Source: Deinococcus sonorensis KR-87 (GTDB lineage: Bacteria; Deinococcota; Deinococci; Deinococcales; Deinococcaceae). From it: a stretch of DNA of 64,000 nt. The position numbers and the translations under genes are program-made. The notes beneath the pieces were generated by a model. It did no database searches, was not told the DNA's origin, and saw only the letters and a program-made list of their open reading frames with translations. This document shows positions 29,668 through 40,582 of the stretch, one piece after another. Where the stretch lies: the NCBI RefSeq assembly GCF_040256395.1, contig NZ_CP158299.1:2013501-2077500 (forward strand), in the 5' to 3' direction. Within the stretch, counting starts at the first letter, position 1. Each line of letters starts with the position of its first letter.

Positions 29668-31029
29668 TCAGGGCAGCAGCGCCAGCGGATCCACGGCCTG
29701 ACCCGACAGGCGCACCTCGAAGTGCAGGTGTGGCCCGGTGCAGATGCCGGTGCAGCCCACGTAGCCGAGCAGCTGACCGCGCTCAACCTGCTGGCCCACC
29801 GCGACGGCGGTGCGGCTCATGTGTCCGTAGATGACCAGCGCCGGGCTGCTGTCGGTGTAGACGTTCAGGCCGTAATCGCCGTACCCGCTGCGGGTGACGG
29901 TCCCGGCCGTGGCGGCGTAAATGGGGGTGCCGTACGGAGCGGCCAGGTCCACGCCCCCGTGGAAGTACTCCTTGTGAAACTCGATGTCGGCCTCGCCATA
30001 GCGGCTGGTGATGCGGTAACTGCGCAGCGGCCAGGCCAGACCCGGCCCGCCAGCTGCCGACGCCGCGCGCACCGTGCTGCTGCTAGACGGGCGCTGCGCC
30101 AGCGCCTGCTGCCGCGCCTGACGCTGAGCGGCCTCGTACTGGGCCTGCTGTTCGTACCGGCGGACCAGCGCCTGCCGGGCCGGGCTGTGCAGGTACGCCT
30201 GGTAGCGGTCGTACTGCTGCTGCAGGGCGTACTGCCGCTGCAGCCGCTCACGCTTCTGCTGGCGGAGCTGAGCCTGATAGCGGTCGTACTGCGCCTGAAT
30301 CCGGGCCAGCCGCGCCTGCTCGGCCGCCTCGGCGCGGCGGGCCAGCAGCTGCTCATGGAACCCGGTGGCCAGCACGCCCGGCAGCAGCAGGTAATCGCCG
30401 ACCTTCAGTTCGTTCGGCAGGCTGATGCCGTTGGCCACCGCCACCCGAGCCGGGTCGGCGTGGTAGGCCTGCACCAGCTGCTCAACCGTCTGGCCCGGCT
30501 TGATCGGCAGCAGCAGGCCCGGCTCCCTGGGAATGTAGACCGTCTGGCCGACCGTCAGGCGGTCCAGGCTGGTCAGGGTCAGGTTCGCGCTCAGCAGCGC
30601 CGTGACGCTCAGCCGGTGCCGCGCCGCAAGGCCCGCCAGCGTGTCGCCCGGCTGGGCCACGTAGGCGTCCACGCTGGTCGGGCGGCGGCCCTCGGCCGGT
30701 TCCAGCGTCAGGTCCAGCACGGCGCCGGTCGGGAGTGGACGGTCCGGGCTGGTCTGCGGGGCCAGTGCGCTGAGCGGCAGCCGGTAGCTGTGGGCGATCT
30801 GCCGGGCCGTGTCGCCGGGCCGCGCGATAACGCTCAGGTGGCCGCTGGTGACCGGCTGGACGCTGCGTTCCAGCGTCAGTTCACGGGTGAGCGTCAGGTC
30901 CGGCAGGTAGCGCGCCAGCGGCAGGGCAGGGCCCGCCATCACGCTGGCCGACGACAGCAGCAGCACACTCAGGCCGGTCATCCGGCGGGGTCCTGTGGCC
31001 AGGGCCAGCAGGCGTGAGAGGTTCGACAC
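29668..31029 (-). CDS. LysM / M23 peptidoglycan endopeptidase
   Basis: A 453-residue cell-wall hydrolase. A signal peptide covers about residues 15-33 (MTGLSVLLLSSASVMAG). Three LysM-like units follow (IARPGDTARQIAHSYRL, VAQPGDTLAGLAARHRL, KPGQTVEQLVQAYHAD), then a long Gln/Tyr/Arg-rich coiled coil (about 225-310) with two copies of QYDRYQA. The M23 domain ends the protein with zinc ligands in HGGVDLAAP and HLHFEV. Starts at GTG 31029 with AGGAGA before it. Confidence 0.93.
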   Translation of the reverse strand: MSNLSRLLALATGPRRMTGLSVLLLSSASVMAGPALPLARYLPDLTLTRELTLERSVQPVTSGHLSVIARPGDTARQIAHSYRLPLSALAPQTSPDRPLPTGAVLDLTLEPAEGRRPTSVDAYVAQPGDTLAGLAARHRLSVTALLSANLTLTSLDRLTVGQTVYIPREPGLLLPIKPGQTVEQLVQAYHADPARVAVANGISLPNELKVGDYLLLPGVLATGFHEQLLARRAEAAEQARLARIQAQYDRYQAQLRQQKRERLQRQYALQQQYDRYQAYLHSPARQALVRRYEQQAQYEAAQRQARQQALAQRPSSSSTVRAASAAGGPGLAWPLRSYRITSRYGEADIEFHKEYFHGGVDLAAPYGTPIYAATAGTVTRSGYGDYGLNVYTDSSPALVIYGHMSRTAVAVGQQVERGQLLGYVGCTGICTGPHLHFEVRLSGQAVDPLALLP

Positions 31030-31092
31030 AAGTTCTCCTGTCCGAGCAGACGTCAGCCCATGAAGGCCCGCTCAAGATCATCAACAGCTGAG

Positions 31093-31121
31093 ATTGTAAA
31101 CGACGCGCCCTTCAGAGCCAA
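31093..31121 (-). promoter_or_regulatory. Promoter of the M23 peptidase gene
   Basis: Minus strand TTGGCT (31121-31116), 17-nt spacer, TACAAT (31098-31093). The leader is about 55 nt. A palindrome CCCTTCA/TGAAGGG (31108-31129) overlaps the -35 and could be an operator. Confidence 0.55.
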
Positions 31122-31216
31122 ATGAAGGGTCAACGTGCGCCGCGCCACATCATGCTCCAGGCCCATGAGGACGGTATAAATCACACTTCATTTGCTGACC
31201 TGTTCGGGTGGGACGC

Positions 31217-31222
31217 TACACT
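31217..31222 (+). promoter_or_regulatory. -10 box TACACT of the kinase gene
   Basis: TACACT, 9 nt before ATG 31232. Confidence 0.45.
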
Positions 31223-31231
31223 CAGCAGCAG

Positions 31232-33172
31232 ATGGAGACCGCCTCACTGCCGCTGGATACTGCTCCGCTGGGTGGGCGCTACACCCTGCTGGCCCGCATC
31301 GGAGAGGGGGGCAGCGCCGAGGTGTACCGGGTTCACGACACCCTGCTGGACCGCGACGTGGCGCTCAAGATTGCCCACGGTCACATGCCGCAGGCGGACC
31401 GGCAGCGGTTCCTGCGCGAGATCCGCACGCTGGCCCGGCTGTCGCACCCGGGCGTGGTGGCGGTGTACGACATCGGGGAGCAGAACGGTCGGGTCTACTT
31501 CACCATGCCGCTGCTGTCCGGTGGCCCGATCAGCCTGCTGGGGCCGCTGGAGGACGACCCGGCGAGCCTGGGCCACTTCCTGACGGCTGCCTCGTTCGCG
31601 GCGCGGGCGCTGCATCATGTCCATGCCGCCGGGCTGGTGCACCGTGACCTGACTCCCGGCAACATCCTGCTGGACGCTCACGGCCTGCCGCGCATCATGG
31701 ATTTCGGGCTGGTGGCCCTGAGCGAGTACTCGCGTCACCTGACCCGCAGCGGCGTGACGCTGGGCACGCCTCAGTACATGGCCCCCGAGCAGGCCCGGGG
31801 CGTGGGGGTCGGTCCCTGGAGCGATCTGTATGCGCTGGGTGCGGTGCTGTACCGGGCTGCCTGCGGCTCGCCGCCGTTTGTGGGCGACAGCGATCAGAGC
31901 ATCCTGTTCCAGCACGTGTACGAGGAGCCCACCGACCCGCGCGAGCTGAACCCCGCCATCCCGGACGCGCTGGCCACCGTCTTGCTGGGCCTGCTCGCCA
32001 AGCGCCGCGAGGACCGCCCGGCCACGGGCGAGGCCCTGGCCGCGCAGATCGCGCTGGCCCGCCGCGACATCTGGGCGCGGCAGGCGTCGGGTCAGTACCG
32101 GGGCGGCCGCACCCGCAGCGGCGAACACCCGGACGGTCCGCTGAATCCGGCGGCCCTGCAGCTGGCCTGGGCACTGCCGCTGTCCGGCGAGATCACCTGG
32201 CCGTCGGCGGTGGTGGGGCAGGGGCCGCTGGTGGCGGTGGGCACCCGCAAGGGAGAACTGCACCTGGTGGGGGCGAGCGGCGAGACGCGCGAGCAGCTGC
32301 CGGCCGGGGACGAGGTGACGGCGCCGGCCACCTTCGGGGCAGGGTCGGTGCTGTACGGGTCCTGGGACGGGCACTTGAGGCGGGCCAGCCTGTCCGCGCC
32401 GTCCAGCACGGTGCTGTGGTCCCACAAGACCCGCGCCGAGATCACCGGCGCCCCCACCGTGTGGGGCGACCGGATCCTGGTCAGCTCCCGCGACGGTCAT
32501 CTGCACGCCGTCAGCCTGAAGAGTGGCGAACTGGTGTGGGCCTACCGGGCCAGCGGGCCGGTGGCGGTCAGCCCGCTGGTGTGGGCCGGCACCGCCATCG
32601 TGGCGGACGAGGAAGGCTGGGTCCACGCGGTGGACGCCGTAACCGGCACGCTGCTCTGGAAGGTGCAGCTGCAGACGGTACACGCCACCCCCGCGCTGGC
32701 ACCGCTGGGCCGCGACGCGGATGGCCGGGAGGAGGCCGCCCTGTTGCTGGCCACCTGGCCCGGCGAGGTGCATGCCCTGCACCTGTACCGCCAGGGCCGC
32801 GCTCAGCTGAACAGCCAGGAACCGCTGCTGTGGACCTACGACCTGGAAGATGAGATCTGGGCGGCGCCGGCCATCTGCGGCCAGAACGTGGTCGTGGCCG
32901 GCTGGGGCGGGCAGGTGCGGGCGCTGACCGTGCGGGGCGGCGACGACGTGTGGATGCACCGTCTGGACGGACGGGTCACCGCGAGCCCGGTGGTGTCGGG
33001 CGGCCATGTGTATGTGGCGTCGGAGTCGGGCGAACTGCTGGCGCTGGCCGGGGACAGCGGCGAGGTGCGCTGGCGGCAGCGCGAGGCGGTGGGGGTGCAG
33101 GCCACCCCGCTGGCCGCTGGAGGCGCGCTGTACGTGGCCTTCATGGACGGCACGCTGCGCGCGTACCGCTGA
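31232..33172 (+). CDS. rqkA: Ser/Thr protein kinase with PQQ-type propeller
   Basis: A 646-residue Hanks-type kinase joined to a beta-propeller. Kinase motifs: G-loop [10 protein letters not shown], Lys in VALKIAHG, catalytic HRDLTPGNI (Thr where most Ser/Thr kinases have Lys), [10 protein letters not shown] and APEQARG. From about residue 310 seven or so repeats resemble PQQ-binding propeller blades ([42 protein letters not shown]). This layout matches the radiation- and PQQ-responsive kinase RqkA (DR2518) of Deinococcus radiodurans. No membrane segment is evident between the domains. Start ATG 31232, eight codons inside the longest frame. Confidence 0.85.
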   Translation: METASLPLDTAPLGGRYTLLARIGEGGSAEVYRVHDTLLDRDVALKIAHGHMPQADRQRFLREIRTLARLSHPGVVAVYDIGEQNGRVYFTMPLLSGGPISLLGPLEDDPASLGHFLTAASFAARALHHVHAAGLVHRDLTPGNILLDAHGLPRIMDFGLVALSEYSRHLTRSGVTLGTPQYMAPEQARGVGVGPWSDLYALGAVLYRAACGSPPFVGDSDQSILFQHVYEEPTDPRELNPAIPDALATVLLGLLAKRREDRPATGEALAAQIALARRDIWARQASGQYRGGRTRSGEHPDGPLNPAALQLAWALPLSGEITWPSAVVGQGPLVAVGTRKGELHLVGASGETREQLPAGDEVTAPATFGAGSVLYGSWDGHLRRASLSAPSSTVLWSHKTRAEITGAPTVWGDRILVSSRDGHLHAVSLKSGELVWAYRASGPVAVSPLVWAGTAIVADEEGWVHAVDAVTGTLLWKVQLQTVHATPALAPLGRDADGREEAALLLATWPGEVHALHLYRQGRAQLNSQEPLLWTYDLEDEIWAAPAICGQNVVVAGWGGQVRALTVRGGDDVWMHRLDGRVTASPVVSGGHVYVASESGELLALAGDSGEVRWRQREAVGVQATPLAAGGALYVAFMDGTLRAYR

Positions 33173-33303
33173 GCAGGGGTGGGGCGGTGGCGGGCGCGTC
33201 TGCCCAGAATCTTCAGCATCTCTGCTACGTTCTTTACATCTGACGGCGATACAGTAAGGCATTCGGGAGGGTCCGGCCGGGCCTCTCCACAAGGAGCTGA
33301 CGT

Positions 33304-33576
33304 ATGCCGAATCTGGGATTTCCGGAAATCATGATCATTCTGGTGGTGGCGCTGCTGATCTTCGGGCCGAAGAAGCTGCCGGAGCTGGGCAAGAGCCTGG
33401 GGAACGGCATCCGCGAGTTCCGCAAGGGCACCCAGGGCCTCAAGGACGAGCTGGAAGGCAGCGTCCGCGAGACGCCTGTGGCCCCGGCCCGGACCGCCGA
33501 TCAGCCGCAGACGCTGCTGATCAAGCCGGCGGAGCCGGTCCAGGGCGCGGCAGAGGAGCCCAGCCGCCTCGGCTGA
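33304..33576 (+). CDS. tatA: Twin-arginine translocase subunit TatA
   Basis: A 90-residue pore-forming Tat subunit. A short membrane helix covers about residues 5-22 (GFPEIMIILVVALLIFG), followed by the FGPKKLPELG hinge, an amphipathic helix (KSLGNGIREFRKG) and a polar tail. It exports folded proteins with TatC, which is not in the window. ATG 33304 with AAGGAGC 6 nt before it. TatB is possible but the length and FGP context fit TatA/E. Confidence 0.93.
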   Translation: MPNLGFPEIMIILVVALLIFGPKKLPELGKSLGNGIREFRKGTQGLKDELEGSVRETPVAPARTADQPQTLLIKPAEPVQGAAEEPSRLG

Positions 33577-33594
33577 GCCGCAACACAACACAAA

Positions 33595-33627
33595 AGTGGG
33601 GCGCCCTCATTCCGGGGGCGCCCCACT
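33595..33627. terminator. Bidirectional terminator after tatA
   Basis: AGTGGGGCGCCC (33595-33606) pairs with GGGCGCCCCACT (33616-33627) over 12 bp, between tatA and the converging RHH gene. Confidence 0.75.
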
Positions 33628-33655
33628 GCTGTTGCCTGCGCGGCCAGGCTGTGGC

Positions 33656-33880
33656 TCAGCCGTCGTCGCGCAGGTCCTCGTCTTCCAGCATCGCGCGGTA
33701 TTCGTCGAGTTGCTCGCCCTCGCCCATCTCGCGCGCAATTTTCTCGATGGCCAGCCGCACGACCTCGCTCTTGGAGATCAGCCGTTCGGGACTGGACAGT
33801 TCATAGGCGGTTCTGGTCAACAGCGCGTCCTGCTCGTCGCTGATCACCACCTGTAACCGCTTGCGTTCCTTCTTGGGCAT
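33656..33880 (-). CDS. Small ribbon-helix-helix-like protein
   Basis: A 74-residue protein: a basic start (MPKKERKRLQVVISDEQ) suggesting the beta strand of a ribbon-helix-helix fold, then two helices (DALLTRTAYELS; ISKSEVVRLAIEKIAREM) and an acidic tail. It likely binds DNA as a dimer; no toxin partner is adjacent. ATG 33880 has GAGGT 6 nt upstream. Its leader of about 95 nt contains a GGAACC/GGTTCC inverted repeat, and its promoter is at 33982-34010. Confidence 0.7.
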   Translation of the reverse strand: MPKKERKRLQVVISDEQDALLTRTAYELSSPERLISKSEVVRLAIEKIAREMGEGEQLDEYRAMLEDEDLRDDG

Positions 33881-33981
33881 GCTTGACCTCTGGACCCTGA
33901 ACTTCCTGCGCTGAAGTACCGCTGCACGTGGCCTGGAACCACGGCACGGTTCCGGTGGTGCCACGGCAAGGATTCCTCATC

Positions 33982-34010
33982 AGCCTATCACGCCTGATGA
34001 GTGCCCTCAA
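33982..34010 (-). promoter_or_regulatory. Promoter of the RHH gene
   Basis: Minus strand TTGAGG (34010-34005), 17-nt spacer, TAGGCT (33987-33982) with a TGA extended element before it. Confidence 0.5.
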
Positions 34011-34049
34011 CATGCTACTGCGGCCATGTACGTAAAGGTAGACACTCCC

Positions 34050-34078
34050 TAGACGCACGTGAGTACGGTGTGTAAGAT
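34050..34078 (+). promoter_or_regulatory. Candidate promoter of murA
   Basis: TAGACG (34050-34055), 17-nt spacer, TAAGAT (34073-34078). Both boxes match consensus at 4 of 6. A second candidate is TATCAT 8 nt before the upstream in-frame ATG 34128. Confidence 0.35.
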
Positions 34079-34178
34079 GCGAGAGGAAAAAACGCGTTGA
34101 CGCTGCTTTCCACTATCATCGGACCCGATGCCCCCGGTTCAGATCCTCGCAGGTTCTGACCGTCTCGAAAGGAACGTC

Positions 34179-35465
<1,287 letters not shown>

Positions 35466-35479
35466 ATTTACCCAGCAGC

Positions 35480-35515
35480 AGGAGGCCGTGGACACGTCCA
35501 CGGCCTCCTTTCTGT
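35480..35515 (+). terminator. Terminator of murA
   Basis: AGGAGGCCGTGGA-CACG-TCCACGGCCTCCT, a 13-bp perfect stem with a 4-nt loop (35480-35509), followed by TTTCTGT. Also usable by the converging bshA. Confidence 0.88.
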
Positions 35516-35519
35516 GGGC

Positions 35520-36668
35520 TCAGCTCACCGCTTCGGGCTGCACCAGCCGGCTGTAGGCCTCCAGGTACTGCGGCACGATCAGGCGCGGGTGGAACTGCTC
35601 CACGGCGCGCTGGCGGGCCGCCTGACCCATCTGCTGGTACACGTCACGATTCTTGAGGATCTGCAGGGCGTGGTGGGCCATCTGGTCCACGTCGCCCACC
35701 GCCGAGAGCAGACCGGTGACGCCGTGCTGCACCACCTCCGGAATGCCGCCCGCGTTGGAGGCCACCACCGGCACCTCGCAGGCCATTGCCTCCAGCGCCG
35801 CCAGCCCGAAGCTCTCCTGGCTGCTGGGCAGCAGGAACAGGTCCGCGATGCCCAGCACCGTCTGCACCTCCGGGAATGATCCCAGGAACTGCACCCGCCC
35901 GATCACGCCCAGCTGCTGGGCCCGCTCGAAGGCCGGCAGCCGCTCCGGGCCGTCTCCGATCATCAGCAGGCGGGCCGGCAGCTCCGTGGCGAGCCGGGCG
36001 AACGTCTCGATCACGTCCAGCGGGCGCTTCACGGCCCGGAAGTTGCTGACGTGCACCAGCAGCGCCTCGTCCCGGTGGGCGAACCGCTCACGGACACTGG
36101 GGTCCACGGTGCGCCGGAAGCGTTCGGTGTCCACGAAATTGTGAATCACCTCGATGTCCCGGTCCACGCCGAACAGCTCGCGGGTCTGGTCGGCCAGGAA
36201 CTGCGACACCGCCGTCACGTGATTTGAGCGCTGGATGGCGTGCCGGGTGGTGTGCCGGAAGGTGGGGTCCGCGCCCACCAGCGTCACGTCGGTGCCGTGC
36301 AGCGTGGTCATCACCCGGGTCCGCCCGGTGATCCCCTGGGCGTGCAGGGCGGCGGTGGCGTGGGGAATCGCGTAGTGGGCGTGCGTCAGGCTGAGGCCGT
36401 GTTCCAGGATCACCTCGGCCAGCGCGTTGGCCGCACTCAGCTCCGGGTACGGCTGCTCGAAGAGGGCGTAGGCGTAGGTGCTGACCTGATGGAAGTACGG
36501 CCCGCGCATCCCCTGGTGCCCCGCCAGCCGGAACGGCACCGACCCGCCGATGAAGTGCACCTCGTGGCCGCGCTTGGCCACTTCCAGGCCCAGTTCGGTG
36601 GCGACCACGCCGGACCCGCCCGCTCCGGAGTGGCACAGCACTGCAATCTTGAGAGGATCTTCTGGCAT
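35520..36668 (-). CDS. bshA: N-acetyl-alpha-D-glucosaminyl L-malate synthase BshA
   Basis: A 382-residue GT-B glycosyltransferase that joins GlcNAc to L-malate, the first step of bacillithiol synthesis. The family start [20 protein letters not shown], the acceptor region [11 protein letters not shown] and [16 protein letters not shown], and the donor site [19 protein letters not shown] are present. Bacillithiol is the main thiol of Deinococcus. ATG 36668; TATAAT lies 9 nt upstream. Cysteine synthase lies directly upstream, so the supply of cysteine for bacillithiol may be co-located (inference). Confidence 0.95.
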   Translation of the reverse strand: MPEDPLKIAVLCHSGAGGSGVVATELGLEVAKRGHEVHFIGGSVPFRLAGHQGMRGPYFHQVSTYAYALFEQPYPELSAANALAEVILEHGLSLTHAHYAIPHATAALHAQGITGRTRVMTTLHGTDVTLVGADPTFRHTTRHAIQRSNHVTAVSQFLADQTRELFGVDRDIEVIHNFVDTERFRRTVDPSVRERFAHRDEALLVHVSNFRAVKRPLDVIETFARLATELPARLLMIGDGPERLPAFERAQQLGVIGRVQFLGSFPEVQTVLGIADLFLLPSSQESFGLAALEAMACEVPVVASNAGGIPEVVQHGVTGLLSAVGDVDQMAHHALQILKNRDVYQQMGQAARQRAVEQFHPRLIVPQYLEAYSRLVQPEAVS

Positions 36669-36677
36669 CGGGTGCGG

Positions 36678-36683
36678 ATTATA
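36678..36683 (-). promoter_or_regulatory. -10 box TATAAT of bshA
   Basis: A consensus TATAAT on the minus strand, 9 nt before ATG 36668. Confidence 0.65.
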
Positions 36684-36740
36684 CCCGCGCCGTGTCAGGG
36701 GCGTTGTTCTGAAAGCGGGGATTGTGGGCGCCGCTCCGGC

Positions 36741-37703
<963 letters not shown>

Positions 37704-37709
37704 GCCGTC

Positions 37710-37715
37710 ACTCTA
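37710..37715 (-). promoter_or_regulatory. -10 box TAGAGT of the cysteine synthase gene
   Basis: TAGAGT on the minus strand, 6 nt before ATG 37703. Confidence 0.5.
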
Positions 37716-37796
37716 GGCGATGCCGGCTTGCCAGACCGCAAGCTTGTGCGGGTGAATCCGGCCCGTCTCCTCACGGACGCCCGGGCCAGCGCCGCC

Positions 37797-37802
37797 TATA
37801 CT
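37797..37802 (+). promoter_or_regulatory. -10 box TATACT of the phosphoesterase gene
   Basis: TATACT, 6 nt before ATG 37809. Confidence 0.65.
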
Positions 37803-37808
37803 CTGCTG

Positions 37809-38669
37809 ATGCGTCTCGCCGTCATCGCCGACATTCACGGCAATCAGGATGCGCTGGACGCGGTGCTGGCCGATGTGCGGGCCCAGGGGGCCGACCGGCT
37901 GTACGTGAACGGCGACGTGGTCAACCGCGGCCCCGACAGCGTGTCCTGCCTGAACACGGTGCTGGCGCTGCCGCAGGACGAGCTGGCCGGGCTGACGCTC
38001 GGCAACCACGACGACCTGATGCTGCTGTGGCACGACCGCAGCCACGCGCTCCCGGGCGAGTGGTTCGATGATCCGTTCTGGGGCGCCACCGACTGGAGCG
38101 CCCGGCAGCTCAATGCGGCCGGCCTGCTCAACCCGCTGCGCCGCTGGCCGCTGACGGTCCACATCGAGGACGTGGGACCGCCGGTGCTGCTGGCGCACGG
38201 CTCGCCCACTCACTACCGCGAGGCACTGGGCCAGTTCACCACCGACGAGCGGGCCGCCGCGCTGCTGGACGAGGCCGGCGTGAACGTGCTGGTCGCCTCG
38301 CACATTCACCGCAGCATGGTGCGTCTGTTGGGCCAGCGCTGGTTCATCAACACCGGAGCGGTCGGCGCCCCCTTCGACGGCGACCCGGCGGCGCGTTACC
38401 TGCAACTGGACCTGCACGGCGGCGCCTGGGTGCCGACCATCCGGCATGTCCCCTACGACCGCCGGGGGGTGCTGGAACGCTTCATCAGCAGCGGCCTGCT
38501 GGAGGCGGGCGGCGTCAGCGCTGAGATCTTCCGGCTGGAGCTGCAGACGGCCCGCAGTCTGTACACGCCCTTCTGGGACTGGACCGAGCAGGGGGGCGGG
38601 CGACGCGACTGGGACGGGTGGCGGCACTTCCTGAGTCTGCACCAGGAGCTCCTGCAGCCGCAGTCCTGA
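37809..38669 (+). CDS. Metallophosphoesterase
   Basis: A 286-residue calcineurin-like phosphoesterase. Metal ligands are visible in IADIHGNQDAL, VNGDVVNRGPDS, LGNHDDLM, LLAHGSP and SHIHRSM, ending with NTGAVGAPFDGDP. Substrate unknown; relatives include phosphodiesterases and protein phosphatases. The frame is open to 36240 across the antisense of two genes, but the TATACT 6 nt before ATG 37809 and the DIHGN motif at residues 8-12 set the start. Confidence 0.9.
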   Translation: MRLAVIADIHGNQDALDAVLADVRAQGADRLYVNGDVVNRGPDSVSCLNTVLALPQDELAGLTLGNHDDLMLLWHDRSHALPGEWFDDPFWGATDWSARQLNAAGLLNPLRRWPLTVHIEDVGPPVLLAHGSPTHYREALGQFTTDERAAALLDEAGVNVLVASHIHRSMVRLLGQRWFINTGAVGAPFDGDPAARYLQLDLHGGAWVPTIRHVPYDRRGVLERFISSGLLEAGGVSAEIFRLELQTARSLYTPFWDWTEQGGGRRDWDGWRHFLSLHQELLQPQS

Positions 38670-38711
38670 GTGGAAGGGGCGCAAGGGATGACACTGCCGC
38701 GCCGCACTTGC

Positions 38712-38717
38712 TATACT
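38712..38717 (+). promoter_or_regulatory. -10 box TATACT before the S1 gene
   Basis: TATACT, 8 nt before the ATG of an 11-codon leader frame and 33 nt before the S1 gene. Confidence 0.6.
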
Positions 38718-38725
38718 GCCGGTCA

Positions 38726-38761
38726 ATGCAGATTGAGGACGGTAAGATTCGTGCAGCTTGA
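38726..38761 (+). CDS. Putative 11-residue leader peptide ahead of the S1 gene
   Basis: ATG 38726 opens MQIEDGKIRAA and stops inside the S1 gene (TGA 38759-38761), overlapping its GTG start in another frame. The -10 box spacing predicts that the mRNA begins at or next to this ATG, so ribosomes would read it first. It may couple or limit S1 translation. Confidence 0.35.
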   Translation: MQIEDGKIRAA

Positions 38762-39143
38762 TTCCGGCGCCGTGGTTTCTGGTCGTGTGACGCGCGTCAC
38801 CGACTTCGGGGCATTCATTCAGTTCGACAACGGCGAGACGGGGCTGGTGCACATCTCGCAGATTGCCCACAGCTTCGTGCGGAACATCCACGACCACGTG
38901 CGCGAGGGCGAGACCATCGAGGTCAAGGTGCTGGGCCGTGACGAGCGTGGCCGCCTGGACCTCTCGATCAAGGAACTGCTGGAGGAGCCGGAGGAGATTC
39001 CGCGTCCGCGCGCCATCGGCCGCCAGAGCCCGCAGTTCGAGGCCAAGCTGCGCAGCTTCATGCGCGACGCCAAGGAGCGCGGCCCGGGCAGCGGCGGCAA
39101 GAAGGGCGGCCCCAGCAGCACCAGCACCAAGCGCAAGAAGTAA
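38751..39143 (+). CDS. S1 domain RNA-binding protein
   Basis: A 130-residue protein with one S1/OB fold at residues 5-75 (GAVVSGRVTRVTDFGAFIQF, GLVHISQIAHSFVRNIHDHV, VLGRDERGRLDLSIKELLEE) and a basic, Gly/Ser/Lys-rich tail. It resembles general stress protein 13 types and single-S1 proteins that associate with ribosomes. GTG 38751 gives the usual start (M-QLDSGAVV); a GAGGAC lies 10 nt upstream. Its start is overlapped by a leaderless leader frame. Confidence 0.88.
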   Translation: MQLDSGAVVSGRVTRVTDFGAFIQFDNGETGLVHISQIAHSFVRNIHDHVREGETIEVKVLGRDERGRLDLSIKELLEEPEEIPRPRAIGRQSPQFEAKLRSFMRDAKERGPGSGGKKGGPSSTSTKRKK

Positions 39144-39157
39144 GGCGGTACAGACGT

Positions 39158-39199
39158 GGCGGTCAGGCTCCCCCTCCGGGATGCCTGACCGCCTTGCTG
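39158..39199. terminator. Terminator between S1 gene and hpt
   Basis: GGCGGTCAGGC (39158-39168) pairs with GCCTGACCGCC (39183-39193), 11 bp with a 14-nt loop, then TTGCTGT; between converging genes. Confidence 0.75.
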
Positions 39200-39205
39200 T
39201 GGTGC

Positions 39206-39739
39206 TCAGTTCTGCGAGGTGATGAACGGCAGGTTGCGGTCGAACTGGCTGCGGTCCAGGCCGTAACCGTACACGAACGCGTCGGGAATGGTGAAGCCCA
39301 GGTAGTCCACCGGCACCTCGATGCGGCGGCGCGACGGCTTGCTCAGCAGCGCCGCCACCTTCAGGCTGGCGGGGCCGCGGCCACCCAGGTACTGCAGCAG
39401 GTAATGCATGGTGATCCCGGTGTCCACGATGTCCTCGACCAGCAGCACGTGCCGGCCCGACAGCGGAAAGTTCAGATCCTTGACCAGCCGCACCTCGCCG
39501 CTCGACTGTTTGGCGTCGCCGTAGCTGCTGGTCTGCAGAAAGTCGACGCTCAGCGGCATGTCTACGGCACGCACCAGATCGGCATGGAACATGAACGCCC
39601 CGTTCAGCACGCAGATCAGGTGCGGCTCCTTGCCCTCGTAATCCCGCCGGATCTGGGCGCCCAGCTCCTGAATGCGGGCCTGCAACTGCTCTTCGGTGAT
39701 CTGCACCGGGCCTTCACCGGGTTTCATCCTGCCAGTCAT
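39206..39739 (-). CDS. hpt: Hypoxanthine phosphoribosyltransferase
   Basis: A 177-residue purine salvage enzyme that makes IMP and GMP from hypoxanthine or guanine and PRPP. The PRPP loop VLLVEDIVDTGITM, the amino-terminal CVLNGAFMFHADL and the base-binding YLGFTIPDAFVYGYGLD are characteristic. ATG 39739 is chosen (TAACCT 7 nt upstream); ATG 39727 would shorten it by four residues. The frame remains open far upstream by chance. Confidence 0.96.
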   Translation of the reverse strand: MTGRMKPGEGPVQITEEQLQARIQELGAQIRRDYEGKEPHLICVLNGAFMFHADLVRAVDMPLSVDFLQTSSYGDAKQSSGEVRLVKDLNFPLSGRHVLLVEDIVDTGITMHYLLQYLGGRGPASLKVAALLSKPSRRRIEVPVDYLGFTIPDAFVYGYGLDRSQFDRNLPFITSQN

Positions 39740-39802
39740 GGACGGTAGGTTAACACGCGGCTGCGGTGCCCGGTGAGGACGTCCGGCCCCTGGGCGGCAC
39801 TC

Positions 39803-39808
39803 TATACT
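39803..39808 (+). promoter_or_regulatory. -10 box TATACT of trpC
   Basis: TATACT, 6 nt before ATG 39815. Confidence 0.65.
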
Positions 39809-39814
39809 CCGGCC

Positions 39815-40582
39815 ATGAACGTTGCCGCTGTGGAGGGAGTGCTGGGCCAGATCGTGCGGGAGCGCTCGGCCGATTATCAGGGCCGCGAGACCGAGCCGGG
39901 TCCGGCCCGGCCACGCATCCGCCGCTTCGAGGCAGCGCTGCGGGCCCCGGGCCTGTCGCTGATCGCAGAGGTCAAGCAGGCCAGCCCCAGCCAGGGCCAC
40001 ATCGCAGCGCTGGACCCGTTGCAGGCGGCGTTGGCCTATCAGGCGGGCGGTGCGGCGGCGTTGAGCGTGCTGACCGAGCCGCGCCACTTCGGAGGCAGTC
40101 AGGAGGCGCTGCAGACGGTGGTGGCGGGCGCGGCGCTGCCGGCGTTGCGTAAGGATTTCGTGGTGCATCCGGCGATGCTGCTGGAGGCCGCCGAGTGGGG
40201 TGCCTCGGCCGCGCTCCTGATGGTGAGCGTGCTGGGCGAGCAGTTGCCGGACTACCTGCAGCGGGCCCACCATCTGGGGCTGGACGCGCTGGTGGAGGTA
40301 CACGACGAGGCCGAGTTGCGGCTTGCGCTGGATGCTGGCGCCGAGATCATCGGCGTGAACAACCGTGACCTGCGGTCCCTGCAGATTGACCTGGAGAACT
40401 CGCCGCGCCTGATCCGGCAGGCGCGGGCGGCCGGCTTTCAGGGCCTGCTGGTGGCCGAGAGCGGCTACCGCACCCGCGCCGACCTGGACACGGTGCGTGC
40501 GCTGGCCGACGCGGTGCTGGTGGGCAGCAGTCTGGCCGGCAGCGGTGATCTGGGCCGGGCCGTGCGCGAGCTGCTGGCCTGA
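39815..40582 (+). CDS. trpC: Indole-3-glycerol-phosphate synthase
   Basis: A 255-residue TIM-barrel enzyme of tryptophan synthesis that closes the indole ring. LSLIAEVKQASPSQG carries the catalytic Lys, ALRKDFVVHPAML the second Lys, and GVNNRDLRSLQIDL plus LVAESGYRT the phosphate and ring-binding sites. It is not beside other trp genes. ATG 39815, leaderless; its stop overlaps the next start (TGATG). Confidence 0.97.
   Translation: MNVAAVEGVLGQIVRERSADYQGRETEPGPARPRIRRFEAALRAPGLSLIAEVKQASPSQGHIAALDPLQAALAYQAGGAAALSVLTEPRHFGGSQEALQTVVAGAALPALRKDFVVHPAMLLEAAEWGASAALLMVSVLGEQLPDYLQRAHHLGLDALVEVHDEAELRLALDAGAEIIGVNNRDLRSLQIDLENSPRLIRQARAAGFQGLLVAESGYRTRADLDTVRALADAVLVGSSLAGSGDLGRAVRELLA

Noticed and set aside
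31030..31231. Radiation/desiccation response motif before the kinase gene
   Set aside because: I searched by eye for the palindromic RDRM core there and at other promoters and saw no convincing match.
34097..34120. TTGACG/TATCAT as the murA promoter
   Set aside because: The spacer is only 11 nt; the pair TAGACG-N17-TAAGAT is more acceptable, though weak.
35480..35509. Long inverted repeats considered as CRISPR or mobile ends
   Set aside because: This and similar hairpins are single, lie after stop codons and have terminator features; no repeated spacers occur anywhere in the window.
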